Shown: positions 20,242-29,077, counted from the stretch's first letter. The stretch: 64,000 nt of DNA from Deinococcus marmoris (GCF_001949125.1 NZ_MSTI01000068.1:62001-126000); one strand, 5' to 3'. The notes: generated by a model from the sequence alone, not told the origin. Numbers and translations: made by a program.

Positions 20242-20279
20242 AGCACGGTCAGCACAGCAAATATCATTCTGACCGTGCT
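20242..20279 (-). terminator. 11-bp hairpin with TTTT tail on the minus strand
   Basis: AGCACGGTCAG and CTGACCGTGCT pair perfectly around a 16-base loop. On the minus strand the stem is followed by TTTTC. GTGCTGACCG at 20421-20430 is complementary to CGGTCAGCAC at 20246-20255, so an alternative fold exists. Confidence 0.6.
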
Positions 20280-20664
20280 GGAGATGGAGTGCGGTCAAGG
20301 TGGCGAAGAGGGGAATGGGAGGGGTGAAGCGGAATACAGCGCACCAGCAGCATGGAAATCACAACCGATTCCAGTTGAAAGGCGCTGAGAGCGAGATTTT
20401 CAGAGTCATCTATTTTTGACGTGCTGACCGCAGTTTTTCCGCATTGACCCTGCTCTTTTGCCCATCCATACGCTCTCCCCAATTTTCTGGAAACTCTTGT
20501 TGCACCTCAGAAAATGGGTTTCTGGGACGCCCTACTCGCCCCCTCGCTTTGCAGGTCTCCGCCCCTCTCGTGCCGAGCTGTGCCAGTCGCCCATATAAGG
20601 GAGGGAGCCAGAAAGCCCCACTCCCCCAGTTTTTTCCCACGTCCTACAACCCACATCCCACAAC

Positions 20665-22119
20665 CTATAAGAACCCAAATCCCCGTCGCGTCTGCGGGTG
20701 CTTCGCTCCGGTCAAGTCCTGTGCGAAGGCTTCCAGGGCGTCCTGCACGGCCCTTGCCTCGCGCACCAGATCGGCGGCGATGCTCTGCACCTGCCCGTCG
20801 CGTTCCTGTTCCCAGTGATTCAACACGCGTTCGTTCAGGCGGGCGTGGTCCGGGCTGGTCACGTCGCGCGGGGGGGCCAGGCGGTCACGGGCCATCTCCA
20901 AATAGGTGACGTGATCGGTGGCACGGGCGGCGTCGGCGTAGCGGCCTTCCACCTTTAGTTCGGCCACTTTGCTTGCCAGCCGTTCGCGCTCCAGCAGGAT
21001 GCGGGCGCGTTCGCGGCCCTGAATGAGCGCTGCGCCCGCCGCCATGCTGACCAGCGCAAGGGTAAAGGTCAGCAGGGACCAGTGTTGCGGTTCTACCGGC
21101 GTGTCGGAGGCGGCACTCAGATCGGTCAACTGCCCCTGCTGCGCGGCGTTGGCGGCGATCTGCTGGGTCACGCGCAGGATGCCGTCCCAGTTCAGGTAGC
21201 CTTCCACGCCCAGATACAGCGCGGTCACGGCCACGATGCCGAGGGTGTACGCGATAGGCCGCGCCATGCCCTGGGTGCGCGTCGCCAGCTTGGCGCGGTA
21301 GGCCAGTTCGTCCACCAGCCACAGCAGCAGCACGCTGAACATGATCCCGGCAGTCAGCGCAATAATCGTCATGTACAGCCGACTTTCCGGGTTGAACAGC
21401 AGGTTAATGCTCACGCCGCTGATGATCCCCACGAAGAACTTGCTGAACACCGCGAAGGCATTGAAGACCTTCTTGCTGCCCGAACGGCCCTCCGGCGGAC
21501 GCAGGGCATGACCCTCGCGCGCCAGTTCGGCCAGCGCCTGCTCGTGGTAAAAGCCCTCGGCGCTGTTCACGTCGGGGCGCACGCCGTGGCGGGACAGGGC
21601 TTCAAAACGGCCCTGCCGGGCGGCCTCAATTTCCTCGGTGGCCTTCAGGTATTCGCGCTCCACATCGCCGCTGGCCACGTTCATGAAGTTGAGGTGGTCC
21701 TGCTGCCGTGCCCAGGAGCCGCGCACGCCCACCCCGGTTTCGGCCAGCACGCGGTCCAGCGTGGTGCGCGCCGCGTCGTAGTTGATGCGGTACTGGTCCA
21801 CGTTCAGCCGCAGGATTCTTGCCCGTGAGGTCAATGCGCTGCGGGCGGCCTCGTCGGGAACCAGTTGCAACTCGCCGCTCAGGTCCTCCAGCAATTCCGA
21901 GAACTGCCCCGGCCTCAGCACCGGCAGGAATTGCTCGGCACTCAGCGCTTCCGGGCGCGGCAGGGCGGCGGCGTAACTGGAGAGGTCAAAGGCTCCGGGG
22001 TCAGTGGGGCCTTCCGGCCCGTCTGAGGGTCTAAGGGTCTGAGGGGCTGAAGGCTGGGGTGAGGTCAGCTCTGGCTCTCTCTTGGAGAGGTGGATTTCAA
22101 CCGTTCTGTCGGTGGGCAC
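20665..22119 (-). CDS. membrane protein with coiled-coil arms, unknown function
   Basis: The 484-residue protein has a Pro/Ser-rich N-terminus and a long helical region (residues 60-215). Three to four transmembrane helices follow (about 225-330 and 350-370), then a second charged coiled coil (370-470). No enzymatic motif is visible and I do not recognise a family. The start is a GTG at 22119 with an excellent ribosome site (AGGAGG, eight bases upstream) that lies inside the last codons of the VWA gene. The two proteins are therefore translationally coupled and probably act together at the envelope (inference). Confidence 0.75.
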   Translation of the reverse strand: MPTDRTVEIHLSKREPELTSPQPSAPQTLRPSDGPEGPTDPGAFDLSSYAAALPRPEALSAEQFLPVLRPGQFSELLEDLSGELQLVPDEAARSALTSRARILRLNVDQYRINYDAARTTLDRVLAETGVGVRGSWARQQDHLNFMNVASGDVEREYLKATEEIEAARQGRFEALSRHGVRPDVNSAEGFYHEQALAELAREGHALRPPEGRSGSKKVFNAFAVFSKFFVGIISGVSINLLFNPESRLYMTIIALTAGIMFSVLLLWLVDELAYRAKLATRTQGMARPIAYTLGIVAVTALYLGVEGYLNWDGILRVTQQIAANAAQQGQLTDLSAASDTPVEPQHWSLLTFTLALVSMAAGAALIQGRERARILLERERLASKVAELKVEGRYADAARATDHVTYLEMARDRLAPPRDVTSPDHARLNERVLNHWEQERDGQVQSIAADLVREARAVQDALEAFAQDLTGAKHPQTRRGFGFL

Positions 22120-22124
22120 TAGCT

Positions 22125-22820
22125 TTACCTCCTGGCCTTTTTCACGGCGTCGGCGAAGGTGGGATACACATTGTTCAGGTCATACGCGCCCGCCGTCAGC
22201 ACCCGCGCGTCGTTGCCCGCCTTGCCCAGCGCGTTCACGAACCCGTCGCGGATGGAGTTTCCGTTCTTGTCCTTTTCTGGACTCAGGCCCGCGAAAAAGA
22301 TCTGGCGCGTGTCCTTGCGGCCCAGCAGCTTGTCAAAAATAACTCCCAGCTTGCCCCGCGCCGGGTCATCCAGCAGCGCCCCGTCGGTGAACATCACGAT
22401 CACGTCGCCCGTGCCTGCCGTTCTGGCGGTCAGTTCGTTCGCCTTGCTCAGCCCGGCGGTAATCGCGCTGCCCCGCCCGGTACACGGCTGCGTCAGTGCG
22501 CCCGTGTAGCGCAGGATGTCAGCCTTGCCCATCCGCGCGCCGTTTTTAGAGGCGAATTTGAAGTCGGCCACCGTCTGCACGCCCTCGCAGATACGGAGAA
22601 GCGTGAGTGTGTCCCCTGAACGCACCTGATTGAGCATGATGCTCTGCGACAGCAACCGCGCCTGCTCGGCGTACTTGTAGGCGGGATTCTTGCTGCTGCC
22701 CGTCATATCGGCGGCGATCACGAAATGCAGCGGCGGCGTACTCAGCCCCAGAACTGTCCCGGCGCTCATGGGCGCGGGCGTCAGCAGGGGCAACAGGAAA
22801 AGAAAGGGGAGGGGGGACAT
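22125..22820 (-). CDS. secreted VWA-domain protein
   Basis: The 231-residue protein has an N-terminal signal sequence (LPFLFLLPLLTPAPMSAG) followed by a von Willebrand A domain. The MIDAS DxTxS-like motif is in VIAADMTGSSKN near residue 40, and later strands include DVIVMFTDGALLDDP. VWA domains bind metal-dependently to partner proteins. The ribosome site GGAG lies eight bases before the ATG. Its stop codon region (AGG AGG TAA) serves as ribosome site for the next gene, the coiled-coil membrane protein. The pairing suggests a membrane-tethered complex of unknown role. Confidence 0.8.
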   Translation of the reverse strand: MSPLPFLFLLPLLTPAPMSAGTVLGLSTPPLHFVIAADMTGSSKNPAYKYAEQARLLSQSIMLNQVRSGDTLTLLRICEGVQTVADFKFASKNGARMGKADILRYTGALTQPCTGRGSAITAGLSKANELTARTAGTGDVIVMFTDGALLDDPARGKLGVIFDKLLGRKDTRQIFFAGLSPEKDKNGNSIRDGFVNALGKAGNDARVLTAGAYDLNNVYPTFADAVKKARR

Positions 22821-22879
22821 GGGGAAACTCCTTCGGAGGGTCTAAGGGTCAAAAAGTCTGAGGGTCTAAGGGGCTTTTA

Positions 22880-22948
22880 ATCCCCTCTCCACTCGTGGGA
22901 GAGGGAGGGAGGCGCGTAGCGCCGGAAGGGTGAGGGGGCCACCGGGCA
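22880..22948. repeat. intergenic repeat family A, copy 1
   Basis: It reads TCCCCTCTCC..CTCGTGGGAGAGGGAGGGAGGCGC, then AGCGCCGGAAGGGTGAGGG and GGCCACCGGGCA. The core at 22921-22943 recurs at 52312-52334 and 56724-56746. It lies between the PBP and VWA genes. Confidence 0.85.
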
Positions 22949-22998
22949 AACACAAACGAATCAAGTCGCCCTGGCCTCCACCACTCACCACTGACCAC

Positions 22999-25152
22999 TC
23001 ATTGAGGAGGCACCGGATTCCTCGGATTCAGCCCCGGAATCGGCACCGCCACGCCGCCCACCCGCGTAATCCCAGGCGGAACGTCCACACTTCTGATGTC
23101 ATGCGGCAACTCGCGCAGCAGGCCGATCTCGCGGCAGGCGGCCTGTTCGCGGTAGAGGCCCACGGGCACGCTCTGACGGCCATCCGGGTCACCGATCCAC
23201 ACCGCCATCGCGTACTGCGGGGTCACGCCCGCGCACCACGTATCGTTGATGTCGTCGGTGGTGCCGGACTTCGCACCCAGCGGCATGGCTCTTCCGCTCA
23301 GGCGCTGGTAGAGGGTGGGCCGCAGGAACTTGACATGGCCCACCGAATCGCCCACCGCGCCCGTCAGCATGTCAAAGGTCTCATACGCCACCACCGGGTC
23401 CCACAGCGGCTGACAGTCGCGGCGGCGCAGGGGCAGCGGTCTGTCTCCATCTCCGTAGACCTCGGCCAGCAGGTGCGGCTGGCACAGCGTTCCGCCGTTG
23501 GCGAAGCTGCCATACGCCGCCGCCACCGTCAGCGGCGAGGCCCGGAACGTTCCCAGCGCTGGGCTGGAGCGGTTGGCGCTGTCCTCCTGATAGTTCACGC
23601 CTGCCAGGACTTTCCGTAGTGCGGCTTCCCGCCCGGTGCCCACCTGCACGGCCACGGTGTTCAGGCTGCGGGCATTGGCCTCGCGCACGGTGACGGCGCG
23701 GCCCAGGAAGGTGCCGGAATTGTTGCCGATGGCCTGCGAGCCGTAGCGGGTGGCCTGATCGGTGAAGGTGCTGAACTGGTTGAGGTCTCCGTCCCCGGTG
23801 CCGAAGGCAGTGGCATACAGGAGCGGTTTGACCGTGCTGGCAACGGGTCTCTGGGCATACGCCGCCCACTGCCGCCCGGCGTCGCTGCTCTGGTTGCCGC
23901 CCGTGCTGCTGGCCAGGGCTACGATGCCGCCGCCGCGCACATCCACCACTGCCGCGCCCTCAGCGATACCGGGTGGACGGGGGCCAGTCGCGCCCTCGCC
24001 GCTCACGCGCCGTGATAGTTCCGCCTGTGCCCTTGCGTCAATGGTCAGGACCACACGGCTGACCTTGCTGGGATTCAGGCCCGCCGCCCGCAACTCGCGG
24101 CGCACCAGTTCCTGCATGGCCCACACGGGTTCGGGATCGTTGCGGTAATCGGGATTGCGCGCCGCGCTCACAATTCGTAAGTCGCCGCCGCTGCCCGCGT
24201 ACTCGGTGCGCCATAGCCGGGGCTGGAGAGGGACGGAAGCTGCCGCCAGATAATCGTTCTCCGAAATCAGGCCGTGGGAGCGCAGGATTCGCAGGGTCAG
24301 CAGTTGCTGAGAACGCATCCAGCGAAAGCGGGCGGTGGCGGTTTCGGGCGGGGTGTTCTCCGAAACCAGATAGCGCCCCGGCGCGGGCAGCAGGCCCACC
24401 AGAAAGGCACTCTGCGCCAGGGTCAGGTCCGCCGGGTCCACGCCGAAGACCGCCTGCGCCGCGTCGTACACGCCCTTGCGCTGGCCGATGCCGATCCACG
24501 GCAGGCTGTTGACGCTCATGGCTAGAACTTCTGGGCGTCCGTAACGCAGGGTGACCAGGGGGGCCAGCACGAACTCGGTGGCCTTGCGGGCCATCACCAG
24601 CCCCAGTCCGCGCCGCTGCGTATCGTAGTCAAAATGCCCGGCCAGCACGTTGTTCTTCAGCAGTTGCATGGTCAGGGTGCTGCCGCCCGCGCCGCTCAGC
24701 AGGGCGCGCGGCAGCCGCCCCAGATCCACGCCGGAGTGCGAGAAGAAGCGCACGTCCTCCTTTGCCACGTAGGCCAGCAGAAACGCTTGCGAAACCCCGG
24801 TCAGAGGCACGCTCAGCGACTCGCGGCACGGCACGGCGTTGGTGGTCTGGCCCTCGCGGCAGTGGTCAATGACGCCCAGCGGCTGCCCCCGGCGGTCCTG
24901 CACTTCAATGGGCCGCAACTCCGAACGCAGGTTCCACACGCGGGTAAAGGACCCGGTACTCCACGCGCCCGCCACGCCCAGCCCCATCATGCCCAGCGTC
25001 AGCACGCCCACGGTAGCCAGCCCCGCCCGCATGACGCGCCGCAGGGTCCAGCGCGACTTTGGCTGCTGCACGAACGGCGTGCGCGGCCAGGGGTTTCGCC
25101 AGAACGTGAGCCGCTGTCTCAAGCTGTTGCGTTCTGAACGGCTGCGGTTCAT
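22999..25152 (-). CDS. class A penicillin-binding protein (transglycosylase/transpeptidase)
   Basis: The 717-residue protein has a basic cytoplasmic tail, one transmembrane helix near residue 35-60 and a GT51 transglycosylase domain (EDVRFFSHSGVDLGRLPRAL, GGSTLTMQLLKN). The transpeptidase domain carries the catalytic SxxK motif in RPVASTVKPLLYA, SLN in NARSLNTVAV and KSG in GAKSGTTDDINDTW. It polymerises lipid II and cross-links peptidoglycan (family function). The ATG at 25152 follows a GAGG site. The upstream stop at 25163 shows it is the second gene of an operon with a small membrane protein. Confidence 0.95.
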   Translation of the reverse strand: MNRSRSERNSLRQRLTFWRNPWPRTPFVQQPKSRWTLRRVMRAGLATVGVLTLGMMGLGVAGAWSTGSFTRVWNLRSELRPIEVQDRRGQPLGVIDHCREGQTTNAVPCRESLSVPLTGVSQAFLLAYVAKEDVRFFSHSGVDLGRLPRALLSGAGGSTLTMQLLKNNVLAGHFDYDTQRRGLGLVMARKATEFVLAPLVTLRYGRPEVLAMSVNSLPWIGIGQRKGVYDAAQAVFGVDPADLTLAQSAFLVGLLPAPGRYLVSENTPPETATARFRWMRSQQLLTLRILRSHGLISENDYLAAASVPLQPRLWRTEYAGSGGDLRIVSAARNPDYRNDPEPVWAMQELVRRELRAAGLNPSKVSRVVLTIDARAQAELSRRVSGEGATGPRPPGIAEGAAVVDVRGGGIVALASSTGGNQSSDAGRQWAAYAQRPVASTVKPLLYATAFGTGDGDLNQFSTFTDQATRYGSQAIGNNSGTFLGRAVTVREANARSLNTVAVQVGTGREAALRKVLAGVNYQEDSANRSSPALGTFRASPLTVAAAYGSFANGGTLCQPHLLAEVYGDGDRPLPLRRRDCQPLWDPVVAYETFDMLTGAVGDSVGHVKFLRPTLYQRLSGRAMPLGAKSGTTDDINDTWCAGVTPQYAMAVWIGDPDGRQSVPVGLYREQAACREIGLLRELPHDIRSVDVPPGITRVGGVAVPIPGLNPRNPVPPQ

Positions 25153-25162
25153 GACCTCAGCC

Positions 25163-25459
25163 TCAACGGGCCACGTCGGTGACGCCCGCCGCCGCCGAGC
25201 GGAACTGCCAGTCACGGGCCACGCTGTTCCACAGCCCCGACGCGCCCACCAGAATCACCAGCGCCGTGCCCAGCACTGCCAGCCCGGTGACCGCCCCGGC
25301 CCAGCTCATGGCCGGACGGGAGCCGCGTGGGGGGCGCGGTCCCTTTCTGGCCTTCTCGGGTCTGGGAGCCTCCCGCGCCGCAGTGGCCCTTGCTGCACCG
25401 GGCAGCCCCACCGACGGCAGGCCGGAGGAATAGGGGCGGGGTTTGCGGACGAAACTCAT
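25163..25459 (-). CDS. small membrane protein upstream of the PBP gene
   Basis: The 98-residue protein has a long basic, Pro/Arg-rich N-terminus (about 50 residues) and one transmembrane helix (AVTGLAVLGTALVILVGASG), followed by a short outside tail. I recognise no family. It ends ten bases before the PBP start, so it is probably co-expressed and may assist or anchor that synthase (inference). The start ATG at 25459 is set by TATCCT six bases upstream; longer frames to 25672 have no promoter support. Confidence 0.65.
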   Translation of the reverse strand: MSFVRKPRPYSSGLPSVGLPGAARATAAREAPRPEKARKGPRPPRGSRPAMSWAGAVTGLAVLGTALVILVGASGLWNSVARDWQFRSAAAGVTDVAR

Positions 25460-25465
25460 AGGTAA

Positions 25466-25471
25466 AGGATA
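25466..25471 (-). promoter_or_regulatory. leaderless -10 (TATCCT) of the small-membrane-protein/PBP operon
   Basis: TATCCT lies six bases before the ATG at 25459. No Shine-Dalgarno is present. Confidence 0.5.
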
Positions 25472-25590
25472 GGGGGGGTGCATGAGCGCCACATCACACC
25501 AAAGAGTGAGCAAGTGGGGGTTAACGGCAGTCTCTGACTCTGACTTTCTGGCCCTGACTTCCCACTGACTTGTCTGGGCGGAGGCGCGGG

Positions 25591-25596
25591 TATGGT
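25591..25596 (+). promoter_or_regulatory. leaderless -10 (TATGGT) of the arsenate reductase gene
   Basis: TATGGT lies six bases before the ATG at 25603, with TTGTCT further upstream as a possible -35. It decides the start in favour of 25603. Confidence 0.5.
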
Positions 25597-25602
25597 GGGC
25601 GA

Positions 25603-26055
25603 ATGGCCCACACTCCCCGCGTGCTGATTCTCTGCACCCACAATTCGGCCCGCTCGCAGATGGCCGAGGCACTGACCCGCGCGGCTGCCGGGCGCGTGGG
25701 CCTGCCGCTGGACGTGCATTCGGCGGGAACCGAGGCCACTCGCGTCAAGGACGAGGCCCGCACCGTCATGGCCGAACTGGGCCTGAGCCTGGACGCTCAC
25801 ACCAGCAAGACGCTGTGGGACGTTCCCGACGCCCAGAACTTTGATTACGTGATCACGGTCTGCGACTCGGCAGATCAGGCGTGTCCGGCGTATGGGGGCC
25901 AGACGACGCGCCTGCACTATCCCTTTCCCGATCCCTCGGGCGGACCGCTGGAGCGCTGGCGGAGTGTCCGTGACGCGCTGGCGCTGCAATTCGGGGCGTT
26001 CGTGGAGGCTCTGAGGGTGGGTGAGCCGGTTCCGGCTGGCGTGCAACCCATCTGA
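25603..26055 (+). CDS. arsC: arsenate reductase, thioredoxin-coupled (LMW-PTP fold)
   Basis: The 150-residue protein has the low-molecular-weight phosphatase P-loop CTHNSARS (C11 to R17, CX5R) and the acid motif PFPDPSG. Two further cysteines, C87 and C94, are seven apart, the same spacing as the relay cysteines of the Staphylococcus pI258-type arsenate reductase. With C11 they make a complete triple-cysteine set, so I favour arsenate reduction over protein tyrosine dephosphorylation. No ars regulator or efflux pump is beside it. The next gene, a cysteine-desulfurase-like enzyme, is 60 bases downstream with its own promoter. Confidence 0.85.
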   Translation: MAHTPRVLILCTHNSARSQMAEALTRAAAGRVGLPLDVHSAGTEATRVKDEARTVMAELGLSLDAHTSKTLWDVPDAQNFDYVITVCDSADQACPAYGGQTTRLHYPFPDPSGGPLERWRSVRDALALQFGAFVEALRVGEPVPAGVQPI

Positions 26056-26102
26056 GCAGGAGCGGTGAGAGATTCAATCACCTCCGGGCATTCAGACCGG
26101 CC

Positions 26103-26108
26103 TACACT
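26103..26108 (+). promoter_or_regulatory. leaderless -10 (TACACT) of the desulfurase-like gene
   Basis: TACACT lies six bases before the ATG at 26115. Confidence 0.5.
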
Positions 26109-26114
26109 CTGAAC

Positions 26115-27317
26115 ATGACCCCCGCGACACTGACCCTGCCCCATCGTCTGCGCGAACAGTTTCCCCCGCTGGCTGCGGGCCGCGCGTATCTGGACAACGC
26201 GGCGGGCGGGCTGCTGCCCCTGCGTGCCATTGAAGCGATCACCGCCCACCTGATGCGCTACGGCGCGACGAACGCCATGCCTGGACACCTGCCGGGGGCC
26301 GAGATTCTGGCCCTCAAACACCATGCGCGGGAGGCTACCGCCCTCTTCCTGAACGCCCAGCCCGAGGATGTGGCGTTGGCGCAGAGTGCCACCGCGCTGG
26401 CCTTCCGTCTGTCTGCCGCCTTTGCCCGGTTGTGGGGGCCGGGGGACGAGGTGATCGTGTCGGGCCTGGAACACGAGGCCAACGCCAGCCCCTGGCGCGA
26501 GCTGGAGCGCGTGGGCGTGACCGTGAAGGTCTGGCACGCCCGCCCGCCGGAAATGCGCCTGCACGCCGATGATCTGGCGGAACTGCTCTCGGATAAAACG
26601 CGTCTGGTGTCGGTAACGGCGGCCAGCAACGCACTGGGCGTCACCGTGGACATTCCCGCCGTGACCGCCCAGGTGCGTGCGGCAGGCGGCTGGACGATGG
26701 TGGACGCCGTCCACGCCGCGCCGCACACGCTGCCGAACGTACAGGCGTGGGGCGCGGATTTCGTGATGTTCAGCCCCTACAAGGTCTTTGGCCCGCACCT
26801 GGGGGCGCTGTGGATCAGACCCGAACACCGCGCCCATCTGCCCTGGCCCAAGCTGAGCTTTGTGCCAGACGGCGATATCACGGGCATTGAACACGGCACG
26901 CCGCAGTACGAACTGCTGGCCGGATGGCTGGGCACGCTGGATTACCTGCGCGAGCTGGGGGAGTCGCCGGAGTTGACGCGGGCCGCGCTGGTATCCGCAT
27001 ACACCCGCATCGCCGAACTGGAAGGGCCAGTGGCCGAGCGCCTGATCTCTGGACTGGCGGGGATGGAAAACGTGACCCTCTATGGCCCGCAGGATATGAC
27101 GGGCCGGGTGGGAACAGCGGCCTTTCGCGTGGACGGCGAATCTCCTGATCAGACTGCTGCCCGCCTGACCGCTGCCGGGGTGGACGCGGGGGCGGGCCAT
27201 TTCTACGCCGTGCAGCCTCTCAAGGATCTGGGCCTGTACCCTGAAGGCGTCGTGCGCGTCAGCATCGCGCATTACACGACTCTGGAGGATGTGGAGCGGC
27301 TGTTGGCAGGGATCTAG
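26115..27317 (+). CDS. cysteine-desulfurase-like aminotransferase class V protein
   Basis: The 400-residue PLP enzyme of fold type I shows RAYLDNAAGGLLP at the N-terminus, SGLEHEANASPWREL, the substrate or PLP-site stretch VDAVHAAPHTLPNVQAWGADFVMFSPYKVFGPH with the Schiff-base Lys, and IEHGTPQYELLAGW. This combination matches the VC1184-like cysteine-desulfurase subfamily (TIGR01976), not canonical IscS/SufS. The real substrate of that subfamily is not settled. No suf or isc genes are beside it. It is convergent with pyrF. Confidence 0.88.
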   Translation: MTPATLTLPHRLREQFPPLAAGRAYLDNAAGGLLPLRAIEAITAHLMRYGATNAMPGHLPGAEILALKHHAREATALFLNAQPEDVALAQSATALAFRLSAAFARLWGPGDEVIVSGLEHEANASPWRELERVGVTVKVWHARPPEMRLHADDLAELLSDKTRLVSVTAASNALGVTVDIPAVTAQVRAAGGWTMVDAVHAAPHTLPNVQAWGADFVMFSPYKVFGPHLGALWIRPEHRAHLPWPKLSFVPDGDITGIEHGTPQYELLAGWLGTLDYLRELGESPELTRAALVSAYTRIAELEGPVAERLISGLAGMENVTLYGPQDMTGRVGTAAFRVDGESPDQTAARLTAAGVDAGAGHFYAVQPLKDLGLYPEGVVRVSIAHYTTLEDVERLLAGI

Positions 27318-27422
27318 AGCGCAGGAGGTGGAGTAAGCCCAGCATTCTGCCTGCCGGGAAGCTCTCTTCTCATTGCATCGCTCCGCCAGCGGCTGTACTC
27401 AAAAGAGGAGAAAAGGGCGGGC

Positions 27423-28232
27423 CTAAAGCTCCAGCACCCCATTCAGCTCATCCCTGAACCCTTTCGCCGCCTCCACACTGGCTGCCACGCTCAGGCCGTC
27501 CGCGTACTGCACGCCCCGGCTGGCGCTGGCGAGTGCGCCCGTACCGCCCGCATGGAAAGCCCCCTGCAAATCGGTGGCGGCGGCCCCCTGTGCGCCCAGT
27601 CCGGGCAGCAGCAGCAGCGCACGCGGCATCAGGGCACGGAAGGTGGCGAGATCTGCGGCATGCGTCGCGCCCACCACTGCGCCGACGCTGCCGTATTCGC
27701 CCTCTGGTTCCTGTGCGTTCAGGCGGGCCACTTCCACCGCCACCCGCTCGCTCACGCCGCTGCCCTGCAAGTCGGCCTGACCGGGATTGCTCGTCTTGAC
27801 CAGCACGAACACCGCGCCGCCGTTTGCCTGCGCCGTGTCCACGAAGGGGGTCAGCGTTTCAAAACCCAGAAAGGGATTGACCGTCAGCGCCGCCCCTGCG
27901 TGCCGCCCGGTCAGCCACGCCCGCGCATAGGCCCCAGCCGTGCTGCCGATGTCGCCGCGTTTGGCGTCCAGCAGCACGGGCAGCCCCAGCGTGCGGGCAG
28001 CGGCGCAGACCTCCTCCAGAATGCCGAAGCCTTCCAGCCCCAGCGCCTCGTAGAAAGCAAATTGCGGTTTGATACAGGCGGCATACGGGGCGCACGCCTC
28101 CAGCACGTCCAGCGTGTGTGCTTTCAGGTGGGTGGCGTCGCGGTAGGCGTCCCGGCGCGGGTCCAGGCCCACGCACAGGCGGGTGTTCAGTCGGCGGGTG
28201 CGCTCGGTCACGGCCTGGGCAAAGGTGAGCAT
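27423..28232 (-). CDS. pyrF: orotidine 5'-phosphate decarboxylase (type 2)
   Basis: The 269-residue TIM-barrel protein has the OMPdecase catalytic set [13 protein letters not shown] near residue 85, CVGLDPR near residue 20 and the C-terminal phosphate-site [11 protein letters not shown]. The length and the [11 protein letters not shown] stretch fit the longer, type 2 PyrF found in Actinobacteria, Deinococcus and others. It makes UMP from OMP, the last step of de novo pyrimidine synthesis. No other pyr gene is adjacent. The start ATG at 28232 is seven bases after TACCCT. The upstream gap contains a long inverted repeat. Confidence 0.95.
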   Translation of the reverse strand: MLTFAQAVTERTRRLNTRLCVGLDPRRDAYRDATHLKAHTLDVLEACAPYAACIKPQFAFYEALGLEGFGILEEVCAAARTLGLPVLLDAKRGDIGSTAGAYARAWLTGRHAGAALTVNPFLGFETLTPFVDTAQANGGAVFVLVKTSNPGQADLQGSGVSERVAVEVARLNAQEPEGEYGSVGAVVGATHAADLATFRALMPRALLLLPGLGAQGAAATDLQGAFHAGGTGALASASRGVQYADGLSVAASVEAAKGFRDELNGVLEL

Positions 28233-28239
28233 CGTGGCG

Positions 28240-28245
28240 AGGGTA
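28240..28245 (-). promoter_or_regulatory. leaderless -10 (TACCCT) of pyrF
   Basis: TACCCT lies seven bases before the ATG at 28232. Confidence 0.5.
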
Positions 28246-28266
28246 ACACTTGTGAGGGATCAGGGG

Positions 28267-28343
28267 TCAAACCGTCTAACGGTCCAACCGTCAAACCGCC
28301 GAGCTGTTGAGCGGTCAGACGGTTAGACTTTTAGACGGTTTGA
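28267..28343. repeat. long inverted repeat of AACCGTC-type units (family C, copy 1)
   Basis: TCAAACCGTCTAA at 28267-28279 pairs perfectly with TTAGACGGTTTGA at 28331-28343. The interior also pairs with few mismatches, giving a long hairpin between the DUF849 stop and pyrF. A related sequence is at 52401-52433. It may terminate the DUF849 transcript. Confidence 0.8.
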
Positions 28344-28357
28344 CGGGGCGAAGCCCC

Positions 28358-29071
28358 TCACCCCAGTATTTCCCGCGCCACACGCACCAGCTCTGCGTTG
28401 TCGGCAGCATCAAAGTCGCCGGGCAGCAGCAGGGTGTCCTCCAGGCCGATGCGGGCGCTCAGGCCGCGCCGCCCCGCCTCGCGCAGCAGGGGCCAGGCAC
28501 TCTCGCCCAGGCCGTGCAGCACGGTAGGTTTGTCCAGATCGGAGGCGTCCAGCAGGGCGAACATCTCCCTCAACTCGGCCTTGTAATCGCGGATGGGTTT
28601 GTCGGGCAGTTCCAGCAGGAGGCGCAGCACCTCGTCACGCCGGGGCCAGTCCAGGAAGGTCTGCACCGCTTCCGCCGTCCACAGTCCCGCCTCTACGCCA
28701 ATGCCGCGTTCAAGCAACAGTTCGGCCAGTTCGGGGGATTGATCCTCGTGCCAGTTGACGGAAACGAAATCGGGCAGCACCGTCCAGGCGCGGACGGCGG
28801 CCAGTCTGGCCTCTACGTCCGACAGAATCCACCAGCCGCTGGAGATGCCCACGGGAACGCCCGGACATGCGGCGCGCACGGCGTTCAGGGCATGCGCGAC
28901 AGCTTCTGTCTCCAGACTTTCCGCCCCCGCCGCATTCCGGGGGTGCAGATGCAGGGCGTCCGCGCCCGCCTCCACCGCCTCACGCGCCGCCCCGGCCAGT
29001 TGCTGAGGCGTGACGGGAATTCGGGGATGCTCGCTGGGGGTCCGATTGCCGTTCAGGGCCGCTTTCAACAC
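28358..29071 (-). CDS. DUF849/BKACE-family protein
   Basis: The 237-residue TIM-barrel protein starts VLKAALNGNRTPSEHPRIPVTPQQL and continues with ADALHLHPRNAAGAESL, VGISSGWWIL and FVSVNWHED. The zinc-binding HLHPR pattern belongs to the beta-keto acid cleavage enzyme family (3-keto-5-aminohexanoate cleavage and relatives), which condenses a keto acid with acetyl-CoA. The family covers many substrates, so the reaction is not known. The GTG at 29071 is chosen because TACGGT lies six bases upstream and family members begin here. The longer ATG at 29104 would overlap the start of the divergent DUF1028 gene. Confidence 0.85.
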   Translation of the reverse strand: MLKAALNGNRTPSEHPRIPVTPQQLAGAAREAVEAGADALHLHPRNAAGAESLETEAVAHALNAVRAACPGVPVGISSGWWILSDVEARLAAVRAWTVLPDFVSVNWHEDQSPELAELLLERGIGVEAGLWTAEAVQTFLDWPRRDEVLRLLLELPDKPIRDYKAELREMFALLDASDLDKPTVLHGLGESAWPLLREAGRRGLSARIGLEDTLLLPGDFDAADNAELVRVAREILG

Positions 29072-29077
29072 CCCGTT

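Larger units (their letters stand above)
20066..20664. other. 599-base intergenic region with structured repeats
   Basis: The gap lies between alaS and the membrane-protein gene, both on the minus strand. It contains an 11-bp perfect hairpin, a partner sequence that could pair alternatively with it, and a copy of the CCCACAACC-type repeat at its right edge. Two short frames here (72 and 76 codons) do not look like real proteins. A small RNA or a long leader is possible. Confidence 0.5.

Noticed and set aside
20520..20605. tRNA-like sequence on the minus strand (GGGCGAC, then TGGCACAGCTCGGCACGAG)
   Set aside because: The start and D-arm look like a tRNA, but there is no proper anticodon stem and no TTCGA T-loop. 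It may be chance.
20264..20640. Short frames of 72 and 76 codons between alaS and the membrane-protein gene
   Set aside because: No ribosome site, no -10 at a suitable distance, and the predicted peptides have no domain-like composition.
20066..20664. T-box riboswitch upstream of alaS
   Set aside because: The conserved AGGGTGGNACCGCG-type box is not found. Only the hairpins described are seen.
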